Origin: Rhodoblastus acidophilus
GTDB lineage: Bacteria > Pseudomonadota > Alphaproteobacteria > Rhizobiales > Beijerinckiaceae
Reading direction: 5' to 3'
NCBI RefSeq assembly: GCF_009720655.1
Contig: NZ_WNKS01000026.1
Coordinates: forward strand, 1-47,590
Length of the DNA: 47,590 nucleotides
The notes under the pieces are model-generated. The model had not been told where the DNA came from. It searched no databases and worked only from the letters and a program-made list of their open reading frames with translations. Shown here piece by piece: positions 25,573 to 31,848 of the stretch. Position 1 is the stretch's first letter. Each line of letters opens with the position of its first letter. Made by a program: the position numbers and the translations under genes.

Positions 25573-25872
25573 ATGGCATCTGTGACTTTGGCCCCGTCGG
25601 GCCAGGTGGTGGAGGCGGCTGAAGGCGAGTCGCTTCTGTCCGTCATTTTAAAGGCTGTCCCTGGATTTTCGCACACGTGCGAGGGCAAGGCGCAATGCGG
25701 CTCCTGCCACATCTTCGTGCTTGAAGGGCGAAAGGGCCTGACCAAGACCACGCGGGAAGAGAATTCCAAGCTCGATGAACTCATCGGCGTGGGATCGAAA
25801 TCGCGGCTGGCCTGTCAGACCAAGGTGCTGGGCGCCGAGGACATCAAGGTCGAACTTCTGAGCTTCGTCTGA
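25573..25872 (+). CDS. Plant-type [2Fe-2S] ferredoxin
   Basis: A 99-residue plant-type [2Fe-2S] ferredoxin with C-x5-C-x2-C (CEGKAQCGSC) and a distal cysteine (SRLACQTKV). Related nif-region ferredoxins are known in phototrophic diazotrophs (FdxC/FdxD types), and a role in oxygen tolerance or electron supply to nitrogenase is possible. GGAGTTGGAAAC precedes the ATG. No sigma-54 box was found in the 150 bases upstream, so it may be read from nifB or from an unrecognised promoter. Confidence 0.92.
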   Translation: MASVTLAPSGQVVEAAEGESLLSVILKAVPGFSHTCEGKAQCGSCHIFVLEGRKGLTKTTREENSKLDELIGVGSKSRLACQTKVLGAEDIKVELLSFV

Positions 25873-26005
25873 TCCGTTTCTTCAGGATCGGATGAAAAGA
25901 GCCTGCGCGGCCGTGTCGCGCGGGACGGGAGCCGGCTGGCTGATTTGGCGGGCCGGCGACGCGTGCGGAGGAGGGACCGCCCCCGATCTTCGCGCGCGTG
26001 GGGAA

Positions 26006-26065
26006 CCCGTGCGCTCTCCGGGATTCGGGCGAAGCGGGAGAGCGCGTCGGGCAGGGGGCTTTTTT
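26006..26065 (+). terminator. Possible terminator or leader hairpin
   Basis: Arms GCGCTCTCC (26011-26019) and GGAGAGCGC (26037-26045), extended by ACCCG/CGGG, are followed 14 bases later by six T. It could end the ferredoxin transcript or act as a leader structure of the next small gene. Confidence 0.35.
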
Positions 26066-26082
26066 CGTCAGGGAGTCACAAC

Positions 26083-26292
26083 ATGACGCAGATTATCGTT
26101 CACGCCTGCTACTATCCCGATGGCACGATCAAGGAGATCGCCGAGCGTCCCGAGAACATGACGGGACAGCAATGGTTCAACTTCCTCTGCCAAAAGGTTC
26201 CGCACGCCGGCGCGGCGCTGTCGGGCGGGCGTCATATCTTCCGCATGTCGCCGGCTGATCTCGATGCGCTGAAGACGGAGGCCGGGGCGTAA
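26083..26292 (+). CDS. Small protein after the [2Fe-2S] ferredoxin, unknown
   Basis: A 69-residue protein starting MTQIIVHACYYPDGTIKEIAERPENM, with GQQWFNFLCQKVPHAGAALSGGRHIFRM. It has two cysteines, no signal peptide and no membrane helix. I do not recognise it. A Shine-Dalgarno GGGAG precedes the ATG. Codon use matches its nif neighbours. Confidence 0.6.
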   Translation: MTQIIVHACYYPDGTIKEIAERPENMTGQQWFNFLCQKVPHAGAALSGGRHIFRMSPADLDALKTEAGA

Positions 26293-26312
26293 GGGCCCCG
26301 CATCTGGAAAAC

Positions 26313-26338
26313 GTCCCGCCGAGCCATGCCGGCGGGAC
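26313..26338. terminator. Hairpin between convergent genes
   Basis: GTCCCGCCG (26313-26321) pairs with CGGCGGGAC (26330-26338) around an 8-base loop. A TTTTTCTTTT tract follows 12 bases later. It is a weak terminator candidate between the small gene and the converging AT-richer gene. Confidence 0.4.
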
Positions 26339-26344
26339 AAGCAG

Positions 26345-27514
26345 TCATGTTTTTCTTTTGCCGCCCATCGCGTCCGACGCGAGATCAAGCAACGACGGAG
26401 GAGCAACATCTTCCGTTTGGTGCCCTGGCAATGGTCTGAAGATGGCGTTCAAAATCAGAATACGGTCGCTTTGCTCCATCTTCGCATTCTCATCAGCTAC
26501 AAGGGCGAAATATGTGTCTAACATGGCTCGTCTCTGTTCGCTGTCCTCAGCGAGAGTTTGCGCGTTTGTTATCCAAAGACCTGCAATTCTTAGAACCCAC
26601 AAGCATGCGAGCAGTGGGATTATCATTATTGCTAATGCCCCATACGGAATATCCCCGTCTGTTTTCTTTGGTAAATGGGAAATAATGGCGTCAATATTCC
26701 ACAATACAGCCCAGGCGAACCCGACGGACAGTACACTGAGCGCAATTATCCCCAAAATGAAAACAAAGTAATGTTTTATTACCTTAGATTTCCAAATATT
26801 TGCTGCGCTCTCGAGCGAAGAACTTTCGTGAGCAAGAGCTTTAATAGCTATGACCTTCTGAGTGCTTGTCTCGATAAATTCGTCAATATTTTTCTCGGAA
26901 ACTTTAATTAGTTCCTGTGCCTTCAGTAACTCATTGGCGGCGTCGTCGATAGCCGCGTTTATAGCAGCTTGGCTAAGTTCGGCTCGTGAAAGAGTTTCAC
27001 TTAAGGTCTTTTGAAGCATTTGGCGTTCGCGAGCTTGGCTCATGCGAACGGCGTGGATAGTAGCGAAAAAAGAAGCGATTGGCTCAAATAGGATTTTTAT
27101 CTCGTCGTAGTTCGTTTTTTGGGATATTTCCATCTGCACAAATGCGGGTCCGTTCTCCGCAATAATTCCGCCTAGTGTGTCCAGCGGATTGTTAAGCATA
27201 AAGTCTGTTATGAATTTGTATTTCTGTGGGCTTAATATTGAAAGGCTGGACGTCACTACATATTCTGAATTATCTTGGGTTACATCGCAAAATTCTGATC
27301 CAGATGTTACTGTTTTTGCAAGAGTTTCTAGAGCTTGCCTTACCGCAGGAATGTCGCAGCGAGGCCAGCTGACATGGCGCGCCAAGTTCGTCAAAACGCC
27401 CGCCCAACGATCGCGTTGGGCTGTCGCGAGCTCTCTGGCATCCGCACCTCTGTCCTTGGAAAAGGTCGTGGATCGCTCAGCCAAAATGCCAGCCAATTCG
27501 TCGATTTCATTCAT
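26345..27514 (-). CDS. AT-richer membrane protein, probably horizontally acquired
   Basis: A 389-residue protein with a long helical, coiled-coil-like middle (MSQARERQMLQKTLSETLSRAE, then AINAAIDDAANELLKAQELIKVSEKN) and two membrane helices (HYFVFILGIIALSVLSVGFAWAVLW; GALAIMIIPLLACLWVLRI). A conserved-looking end includes ILNAIFRPLPGHQ. It may belong to a family of unknown function (DUF6161 by memory, unchecked). Base composition is clearly lower in GC than the surrounding nif genes, with A/T-ending codons, so it is probably an insertion. The start MNEIDELAGILAERS is the first ATG. Confidence 0.8.
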   Translation of the reverse strand: MNEIDELAGILAERSTTFSKDRGADARELATAQRDRWAGVLTNLARHVSWPRCDIPAVRQALETLAKTVTSGSEFCDVTQDNSEYVVTSSLSILSPQKYKFITDFMLNNPLDTLGGIIAENGPAFVQMEISQKTNYDEIKILFEPIASFFATIHAVRMSQARERQMLQKTLSETLSRAELSQAAINAAIDDAANELLKAQELIKVSEKNIDEFIETSTQKVIAIKALAHESSSLESAANIWKSKVIKHYFVFILGIIALSVLSVGFAWAVLWNIDAIISHLPKKTDGDIPYGALAIMIIPLLACLWVLRIAGLWITNAQTLAEDSEQRRAMLDTYFALVADENAKMEQSDRILILNAIFRPLPGHQTEDVAPPSLLDLASDAMGGKRKT

Positions 27515-27662
27515 TTTTTTGTTTCCAAAGCAATATTTTTATGTGGCTGCCACATGCCGACCGCCGTCTCACTGATGGGTCTTGTCCAGGCGAAACGTCG
27601 GTCGTTTGTCTGTCGGCGGTCACTCTATGGTGCGAGCGGTGGGAACTGCATTGATAAGCCTT

Positions 27663-28088
27663 CTACGCCGCCGCGAGCGCCGCCGCCGCGTCGCGCTTGA
27701 TGCGCTCGACCATGGAGCGCAGGCCGTTGGAGCGCTGCGGCGTCAGGTGCTGCTCAAAACCTAATCGCTTGAACAAAGCCGGCGCGTCGGCGTCGATGAT
27801 TTCCTTCGCCGTATGTCCCGAGAAGAACGCCAGCGTCAGCGCCACCAGGCCGCGCACGATATGGGCGTCGCTGTCCCCCAAAAAGTTCAGGACCGGAACG
27901 CCGTCGGCGTTGCGCGCGACGCTGGTCTGCAACCAGACCTGGCTGGCGCAGCCCCGCACCTTGTTCTCGTCGGTGTGGGCCTCCTCCGGCAGCGGGTCGA
28001 GGCTGCGGCCGAGCTCGATCAGATAGCGGTAGCGGTCGTCCCAGTCGTCCAGGAACTCAAAGCTTTCGATGATTTCGTCGAGTGTCAT
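27663..28088 (-). CDS. sufE: SufE-type sulfur acceptor
   Basis: A 141-residue SufE, which accepts persulfide sulfur from a cysteine desulfurase. The essential cysteine is C47 (NKVRGCASQVWL). Other typical segments: MTLDEIIESFEFLDDWDDRYRYLIELG and LVALTLAFFSGHTAKEI. The desulfurase could be NifS (33037) or a SufS elsewhere. The ATG at 28088 was preferred to a TTG two codons upstream. It diverges from the Rieske/globin cluster; the NifA site lies in the gap. Confidence 0.93.
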   Translation of the reverse strand: MTLDEIIESFEFLDDWDDRYRYLIELGRSLDPLPEEAHTDENKVRGCASQVWLQTSVARNADGVPVLNFLGDSDAHIVRGLVALTLAFFSGHTAKEIIDADAPALFKRLGFEQHLTPQRSNGLRSMVERIKRDAAAALAAA

Positions 28089-28119
28089 GCCCAAACCTTT
28101 CGACCTCTATTTCGCCCTT

Positions 28120-28135
28120 TGTCGCATGTCCGACA
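28120..28135 (+). promoter_or_regulatory. NifA upstream activator site of the Rieske/globin cluster
   Basis: A perfect TGT-N10-ACA (TGTCGCATGTCCGACA) about 30 bases upstream of the -24 box, between divergent sufE and the Rieske gene. It could in principle serve both directions, but no sigma-54 box was seen for sufE. Confidence 0.82.
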
Positions 28136-28165
28136 AGCCCTTTGTTGACCCTTCCCAAGCGACAC

Positions 28166-28181
28166 TGGCGTGGTTCTTGCA
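28166..28181 (+). promoter_or_regulatory. Sigma-54 promoter of the Rieske/globin cluster
   Basis: TGGCGTGGTTCTTGCA has both boxes with exact spacing. Start site near 28192, about 46 bases before the Rieske ATG. Confidence 0.88.
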
Positions 28182-28237
28182 AAATTCGTGCGCCACACGA
28201 ATTGATTTCGTGCGGTTAACAATCAGATGAGACCGTC

Positions 28238-28678
28238 ATGAGCGTCAGTGCGGAAAGCCCGCGCGAATATTTCGCCATTTGCGAGGTCGAGGAGATTCCG
28301 CGCGGCGGCGCGCGCGCCTTCGACCTCGCCGAACCCGACGGCGAGGGCCAAAAGCCGTTTCGCATCGTCATCGCCCGCAACGCCAGGGGCGACCATTTCG
28401 CCTATCGCAACGCCTGCCCGCACCAGGGCGTGTGGCTGAACGTCGGTTCGGGAACATTTTTCGACGAAACCGGCGCGCTGCGTTGCGGCCGGCACGGTTC
28501 GCGGTTCGACCTGGAAAACGGAACCTGCGTTTCCGGCCCCTGCGAGGGCGCGCACCTGCAAAAAATCGGCGTGGCCGTGGTCACCGGCGACGTTTGCATC
28601 CATGGCGTCACGCTGGTGGAGGACGACCGCGCCTGGGACGACGACGACACCATGGACATTACGGTTCCGCCGGGTTGA
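28238..28678 (+). CDS. Small Rieske [2Fe-2S] protein, NifA-controlled
   Basis: A 146-residue Rieske protein with ligands C60-x-H62 (NACPHQGVWLNVGSG) and C83-x-x-H86 (LRCGRHGSRFDLENGTC). It ends in an acidic tail (DDRAWDDDDTMDITVPPG). It is a paralogue of the 13176 Rieske gene. It heads a cluster with an 88-residue protein and two truncated haemoglobins behind a NifA site and a sigma-54 promoter, so it is expected to be made during nitrogen fixation. Electron transfer to a globin is an attractive but unproven role. Confidence 0.9.
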   Translation: MSVSAESPREYFAICEVEEIPRGGARAFDLAEPDGEGQKPFRIVIARNARGDHFAYRNACPHQGVWLNVGSGTFFDETGALRCGRHGSRFDLENGTCVSGPCEGAHLQKIGVAVVTGDVCIHGVTLVEDDRAWDDDDTMDITVPPG

Positions 28679-28680
28679 GC

Positions 28681-28947
28681 ATGACGACACGCTATTTTCT
28701 GTCCACCAGCGGCATCAAATTGCCGCTGCGCATGGTCAATGAGATCGAGCCGGAGGCGCTCTCCAACCGCAACACCTACATCCGCGCCGATTACGATGGA
28801 GACGGCCGGTTGCTGCGGTTCGAAAAGCTTGTCTATGGCGACATCGAGCTGACCCACGTTTACACCTATGACGCGGAGGGCGCGCTGAGCCGCGCCGAGA
28901 TCGCGCTGCCCGACGAGGACCCGATGGTGCTGGATTTCCCGGCATGA
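28681..28947 (+). CDS. Unknown 88-residue protein of the Rieske/globin cluster
   Basis: A soluble 88-residue beta-rich protein starting MTTRYFLSTSGIKLPLRMV and ending LPDEDPMVLDFPA. It may correspond to a small family of unknown function (DUF6156 by memory, unchecked). It begins 2 bases after the Rieske stop, and its last codons overlap the globin start (ATGA). A decayed copy of its C-terminal half lies before the second globin at 29319, so protein plus globin was once a duplicated cassette. Confidence 0.8.
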   Translation: MTTRYFLSTSGIKLPLRMVNEIEPEALSNRNTYIRADYDGDGRLLRFEKLVYGDIELTHVYTYDAEGALSRAEIALPDEDPMVLDFPA

Positions 28948-29318
28948 GCATTTATGAGCGCATTGGCGGCGCGGTGACGATCGACCGCGTGGTCGAGAGT
29001 TTTTACCGCGCCATGGACGAATTGCCGCAGGCGCGGACGATTCGCGCCATGCACGCCGACAATCTCGTCGGCGTGAAAGTGGTGTTGAAACGCTATCTGA
29101 GCGAATGGACCGGCGGCCCCGCGCTCTATTCGCCGGTCAAGGGCCCCCCGCGCATGCGCCAGCGTCACCTGGGCTTCGCCATCGACAACGCCGCCCGCGA
29201 CGCCTGGATGGCCTGCATGGACCAGGCTTTGGCGGAGCACATCACCGATGCGGAAGCGCGCGAAAGCTTGCGCGACAACATGAAAAAGCTCGCCGACTGG
29301 ATGCGCAATACGGAGTGA
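28944..29318 (+). CDS. Truncated haemoglobin, group II-like (copy 1)
   Basis: A 124-residue 2-over-2 globin. The proximal haem histidine is H75 (MRQRHLGFAI) and the group II tryptophan G8 is W88 (RDAWMACM). Upstream it has GGPALYSPVKGPP. Group II globins bind oxygen and NO and can detoxify NO or peroxide, or buffer oxygen. Under NifA control it could protect nitrogenase or supply oxygen to respiration at low tension. Its start overlaps the 88-residue gene. Confidence 0.88.
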   Translation: MSIYERIGGAVTIDRVVESFYRAMDELPQARTIRAMHADNLVGVKVVLKRYLSEWTGGPALYSPVKGPPRMRQRHLGFAIDNAARDAWMACMDQALAEHITDAEARESLRDNMKKLADWMRNTE

Positions 29319-29474
29319 ACGGGCTGCCGTCGCGCGTCGAGAGGGTTCGTCGAGAGGGTTCATGGTGACATCGCGCTGACGCGCGTCTACGATTGGAAAG
29401 GGCGCCTGCGTCGCGCCGAAACCTTTTTGCCGGACGAAGATCCGGCCTTGATGGAGTTTGGATGTCATGAGTGA
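29319..29474 (+). pseudogene. Decayed C-terminal copy of the 88-residue gene
   Basis: The forward frame after the first globin stop reads GFVERVHGDIALTRVYD and then RAETFLPDEDPALMEF, matching FEKLVYGDIELTHVYT and RAEIALPDEDPMVLDF of the intact gene at 28681. The first half, including any start codon, is missing. A perfect 13-bp tandem repeat (GTCGAGAGGGTTC, 29336-29348 and 29349-29361) lies at the broken end. The remnant stop overlaps the second globin ATG region, mirroring the intact pair. Confidence 0.8.
29336..29361. repeat. 13-bp perfect tandem repeat
   Basis: Two adjacent copies of GTCGAGAGGGTTC at the 5' edge of the decayed gene copy. As 13 is not a multiple of three it also shifts frame, consistent with slippage in a non-functional stretch. 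Confidence 0.85.
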
Positions 29475-29859
29475 GTCGGCTGCGGGCAACATGTTTGAGC
29501 GCATCGGCGGCGCCGAGACGATCAATAAAGTGGTCGATAGCTTTTATCGGCAGATGAGCCTGTTGCCGCAGGCGCAGACCATTCGCGCGATGCATGGCGA
29601 CGGCCTCATCGCCATGAAGAGCGTGCTGAAGAAATATCTGACGGAACAGACCGGCGGACCCGATCTCTATTCGTCGGAAAAGGGCCACCCGCCGATGCTC
29701 AAGCGCCACCAGGCGTTTCCCATCGACAATTACGCCGCCGACGTCTGGATGGAATGCATGGATCTGGCGCTGACGGAGCATGTCGCCGACGCCGACGACC
29801 GCGAACAATTGCACGCGAAGATCAGGTCGCTCGCCGACATGATGCGCAACACCAAATAG
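29467..29859 (+). CDS. Truncated haemoglobin, group II-like (copy 2)
   Basis: A 130-residue paralogue of the first globin: proximal H81 (LKRHQAFPIDN), W94 (DVWMECM), and GGPDLYSSEKGHPPM. The two copies have diverged well beyond recent duplication, so both are probably functional. The ATG at 29467 was chosen over an in-frame TTG three codons upstream; the position mirrors the first copy. It is the last gene of the Rieske/globin cluster; a new promoter begins 13 bases later. Confidence 0.88.
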   Translation: MSESAAGNMFERIGGAETINKVVDSFYRQMSLLPQAQTIRAMHGDGLIAMKSVLKKYLTEQTGGPDLYSSEKGHPPMLKRHQAFPIDNYAADVWMECMDLALTEHVADADDREQLHAKIRSLADMMRNTK

Positions 29860-29871
29860 CCGGCTTGGCCG

Positions 29872-29905
29872 TTGACAGGCGCAAGGGCTGTTATGTTATA
29901 ACATA
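29872..29905 (+). promoter_or_regulatory. Sigma-70 promoter overlapped by a palindromic operator (Zur-like)
   Basis: A -35 TTGACA (29872-29877) and -10 GTTATA (29895-29900) with 17-base spacing. The -10 lies within the perfect 14-base palindrome TATGTTATAACATA (29892-29905). The core resembles Zur boxes (ATGTTATAACAT) in alphaproteobacteria; that match is from memory. A repressor bound here would block the promoter. Confidence 0.6.
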
Positions 29906-29925
29906 GCAGTTCATCCGGAGGCCCG

Positions 29926-30885
29926 ATGCGATATCCTTGCGCCGTCACCGTAACTTTCGCGCTTTGCGCCTTCGCCCCGGCGCTTGCCGAAGCCCATTGT
30001 CTCGCTGGCGCACGCTCCTTTCCGGCCACGCTCGCCGTTGAGGAGCCCTGCGTTCACGAAGCCTTGGCTTTGCCGGATTTCGCCGCCTCCAGCACAGGCG
30101 ATCTCCCGGCCGACCAGGGATTCGACATCGGAGGCCATTACTCCAAGCGCGTGTTCGAAAATCTGGCGATCGAGGTCGGTCGCCATTGGGGCTGGCTGGG
30201 GACGCCTCAGGGCGCCACCTTCGGTCCCGGCGCGATCGAAACCGGCGTCAAATACCAGTTCGTCACCCTGCCCGAGCAGGAGTTCATGGCGTCGGCCATG
30301 TTTTCCGTCGAATGGGGAAACACCGGCGCTTTGGCCCTTGGCGCGCCCACCTATCACATCTACACGGCGGGTCTGGCGTTCGGCAAAGGTTTTGGCGATC
30401 TGCCGTTCTCGCTCAACCTGCTGCGTCCCTTCGCCCTGACCGGCGACATCGGCTATTCCATCCCCGCGCGCGCCAGCACGATGGGGCCCGCGTTCGAGGT
30501 CGAACGCAATCCTCAGGTTCTGAGCACCGGCCTGTCCCTTCAATATTCGATGCCCTATCTGCGCCAGCACGTCGTCGACCTCGACCTGCCCAGATTCGTG
30601 AACAGGCTGGTTCCCCTGGTCGAACTGGCGCTCGAGACGCCGGTCGCCAACACCTTCACCTCGGGCCGCGCCACGGTCGGGACCGTGAACCCCGGCGTGA
30701 TCTATACCGACACAGCCTGGCAATTCGGCGTCGAGGCGATGATTCCGATCAACCGCTTGAGCGGCCGGGATGTCGGCGTGCGCGCGCAACTGCATCTCGC
30801 GCTCGACGAAATCCTGCCGCCAGAGCTGTCGCGGCCGCTGTTCGCCGGGGGGCCGCCCATGATCGGGTCTGGAGGCGCGCGATGA
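29926..30885 (+). CDS. Outer-membrane beta-barrel-like protein
   Basis: A 319-residue exported protein. The signal peptide is clear (MRYPCAVTVTFALCAFAPALAEA, cleavage near residue 23). The mature part is rich in alternating aromatic/hydrophobic strands (GHYSKRVFENLAIEVGRHW, TGVKYQFVTL, LSLQYSMPYL, WQFGVEAMIPIN), as expected for an outer-membrane barrel. I cannot name a family. It forms an operon with the CopC-like gene (4-base overlap), behind a possible Zur-type operator, so metal transport or sensing at the envelope is a plausible but unproven role. Confidence 0.7.
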   Translation: MRYPCAVTVTFALCAFAPALAEAHCLAGARSFPATLAVEEPCVHEALALPDFAASSTGDLPADQGFDIGGHYSKRVFENLAIEVGRHWGWLGTPQGATFGPGAIETGVKYQFVTLPEQEFMASAMFSVEWGNTGALALGAPTYHIYTAGLAFGKGFGDLPFSLNLLRPFALTGDIGYSIPARASTMGPAFEVERNPQVLSTGLSLQYSMPYLRQHVVDLDLPRFVNRLVPLVELALETPVANTFTSGRATVGTVNPGVIYTDTAWQFGVEAMIPINRLSGRDVGVRAQLHLALDEILPPELSRPLFAGGPPMIGSGGAR

Positions 30886-31226
30886 GCGCCGCAAGATTGT
30901 TGGCGGCGCTGGCTTTTCTCCCGGCGTCGGCCTCGGCCGCCGTTGAACTCGACCGCGCCGAGCCGCGCGTCGGCTCCACCGTCGCCGCCGCGCCTGACAG
31001 CGTCGTGCTGAATTTTTCCGAGGCGCCCGAGGGCGCCTCCGGCGAAGTCCGCGACGCCGCGGGCGCGCGCGTCGATGTCGGCGGGTTGAAGGTCGAAAAG
31101 GAGTCTTCGCGCGCGCTGCTCAAAGTCAGGCGGCTGGGGGCGGGGGACTATACCGTGCGCTGGTGGGCGAAGGCCGACGATGGCGACGAGACCCAGGGAC
31201 GTTTCTTCTTCCGTGTCGCCCCCTGA
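30882..31226 (+). CDS. CopC-domain periplasmic protein without copper ligands
   Basis: A 114-residue secreted protein with a signal peptide (MSAARLLAALAFLPASASA) and a CopC fold: ELDRAEPRVGSTVAAAPDSVVLNFSEAPEG and YTVRWWAKADDGDETQGRFFFRV. The usual N-terminal histidine after cleavage and the DGH-type histidine near the C-terminus are both absent, so copper binding by the classical sites is doubtful. It is translationally coupled to the outer-membrane protein gene. Confidence 0.82.
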   Translation: MSAARLLAALAFLPASASAAVELDRAEPRVGSTVAAAPDSVVLNFSEAPEGASGEVRDAAGARVDVGGLKVEKESSRALLKVRRLGAGDYTVRWWAKADDGDETQGRFFFRVAP

Positions 31227-31350
31227 TACGATTTCCGAACGATCAGTTCGGAAATCGTATTCCGCTCGCGCGGAAATCCGCCCTTCGCTTGGAGGATTTC
31301 CGCGCGATTTCGTTTTCGCGGATCGCGAAGCGATCTTGCGGAAACCGTAT
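31226..31350. repeat. Cluster of perfect inverted repeats
   Basis: Two strong palindromes follow the CopC-like stop. The first has 15-bp arms (31226-31240 with 31246-31260, loop GATCA). The second has 13-bp arms (31267-31279 with 31294-31306). A looser CGCGGATCGCGAAGCGATC element follows. None has a T-run. They look like nested Rhizobiales-type intergenic repeats. Confidence 0.75.
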
Positions 31351-31357
31351 GATCCGG

Positions 31358-31597
31358 TTACAGCGGCGCGCCGAAAAAATCCTCGTCTTCGCCGCCGGCG
31401 ATGCAATGCAGGCCGCGCGCGTTTTCAAAGACCGCGCGCTCGGCTTCATCAGCTTCGCGATGGGTGAGTTTTCCCTCCGGCGCGCCCGCCAGCAGCCACG
31501 GTTTTCCCGTGCGCAAGAAACGCTGCAAATGTTTCAGATCGTTGGGACGGACCACGCATTTCGGTTTTTCATCGACGAGAACGGTGATCGGAACCAA
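31358..31597 (-). CDS. Small protein at the end of the nifV operon, TTG start
   Basis: A 79-residue protein (VPITVLVDEKPKCVVRPNDLKH, LRTGKPWLLAGAPEGKLTHREADEAE, a Cys in GLHCIAGGEDEDFF). I do not recognise it. The start is TTG: an AGGAGGT Shine-Dalgarno lies 4 bases before it, and no suitable ATG is nearby. It is the last gene of the iscA-nifS-nifV operon, 14 bases after the 78-residue gene. Confidence 0.72.
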   Translation of the reverse strand: MVPITVLVDEKPKCVVRPNDLKHLQRFLRTGKPWLLAGAPEGKLTHREADEAERAVFENARGLHCIAGGEDEDFFGAPL

Positions 31598-31611
31598 GCG
31601 GACCTCCTAAA

Positions 31612-31848
31612 CTAAAAGCCTTCCTTGGGGCTGCCCCAGGATTTTGAGCCGGGAACCAGTACGGCCTTGATCCTGGCTTTGTCGAGGTCGGCCTGGTTCC
31701 GGTAGAGGGTGGCTTCGTGGATGGTGACGCCGTTCTTGTTTTTCACCGCGACATAGCGCACCGGCAAATCCACCTCGCAACTGTAACCGCCGCCGGGATC
31801 GTCGGTCGTACGCAAGTCCCCGTTCCAGTCGACAAAAAAACCGCTCAT
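31612..31848 (-). CDS. Small protein coupled to nifV, unknown
   Basis: A 78-residue protein starting MSGFFVDWNGDLRTTDDPGGGY with VRYVAVKNKNGVTIHEATLYRN and KAVLVPGSKSWG. I do not recognise it. Its ATG overlaps the nifV stop by 4 bases (ATGA), so it is translated with nifV and likely serves the same programme. Confidence 0.75.
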   Translation of the reverse strand: MSGFFVDWNGDLRTTDDPGGGYSCEVDLPVRYVAVKNKNGVTIHEATLYRNQADLDKARIKAVLVPGSKSWGSPKEGF

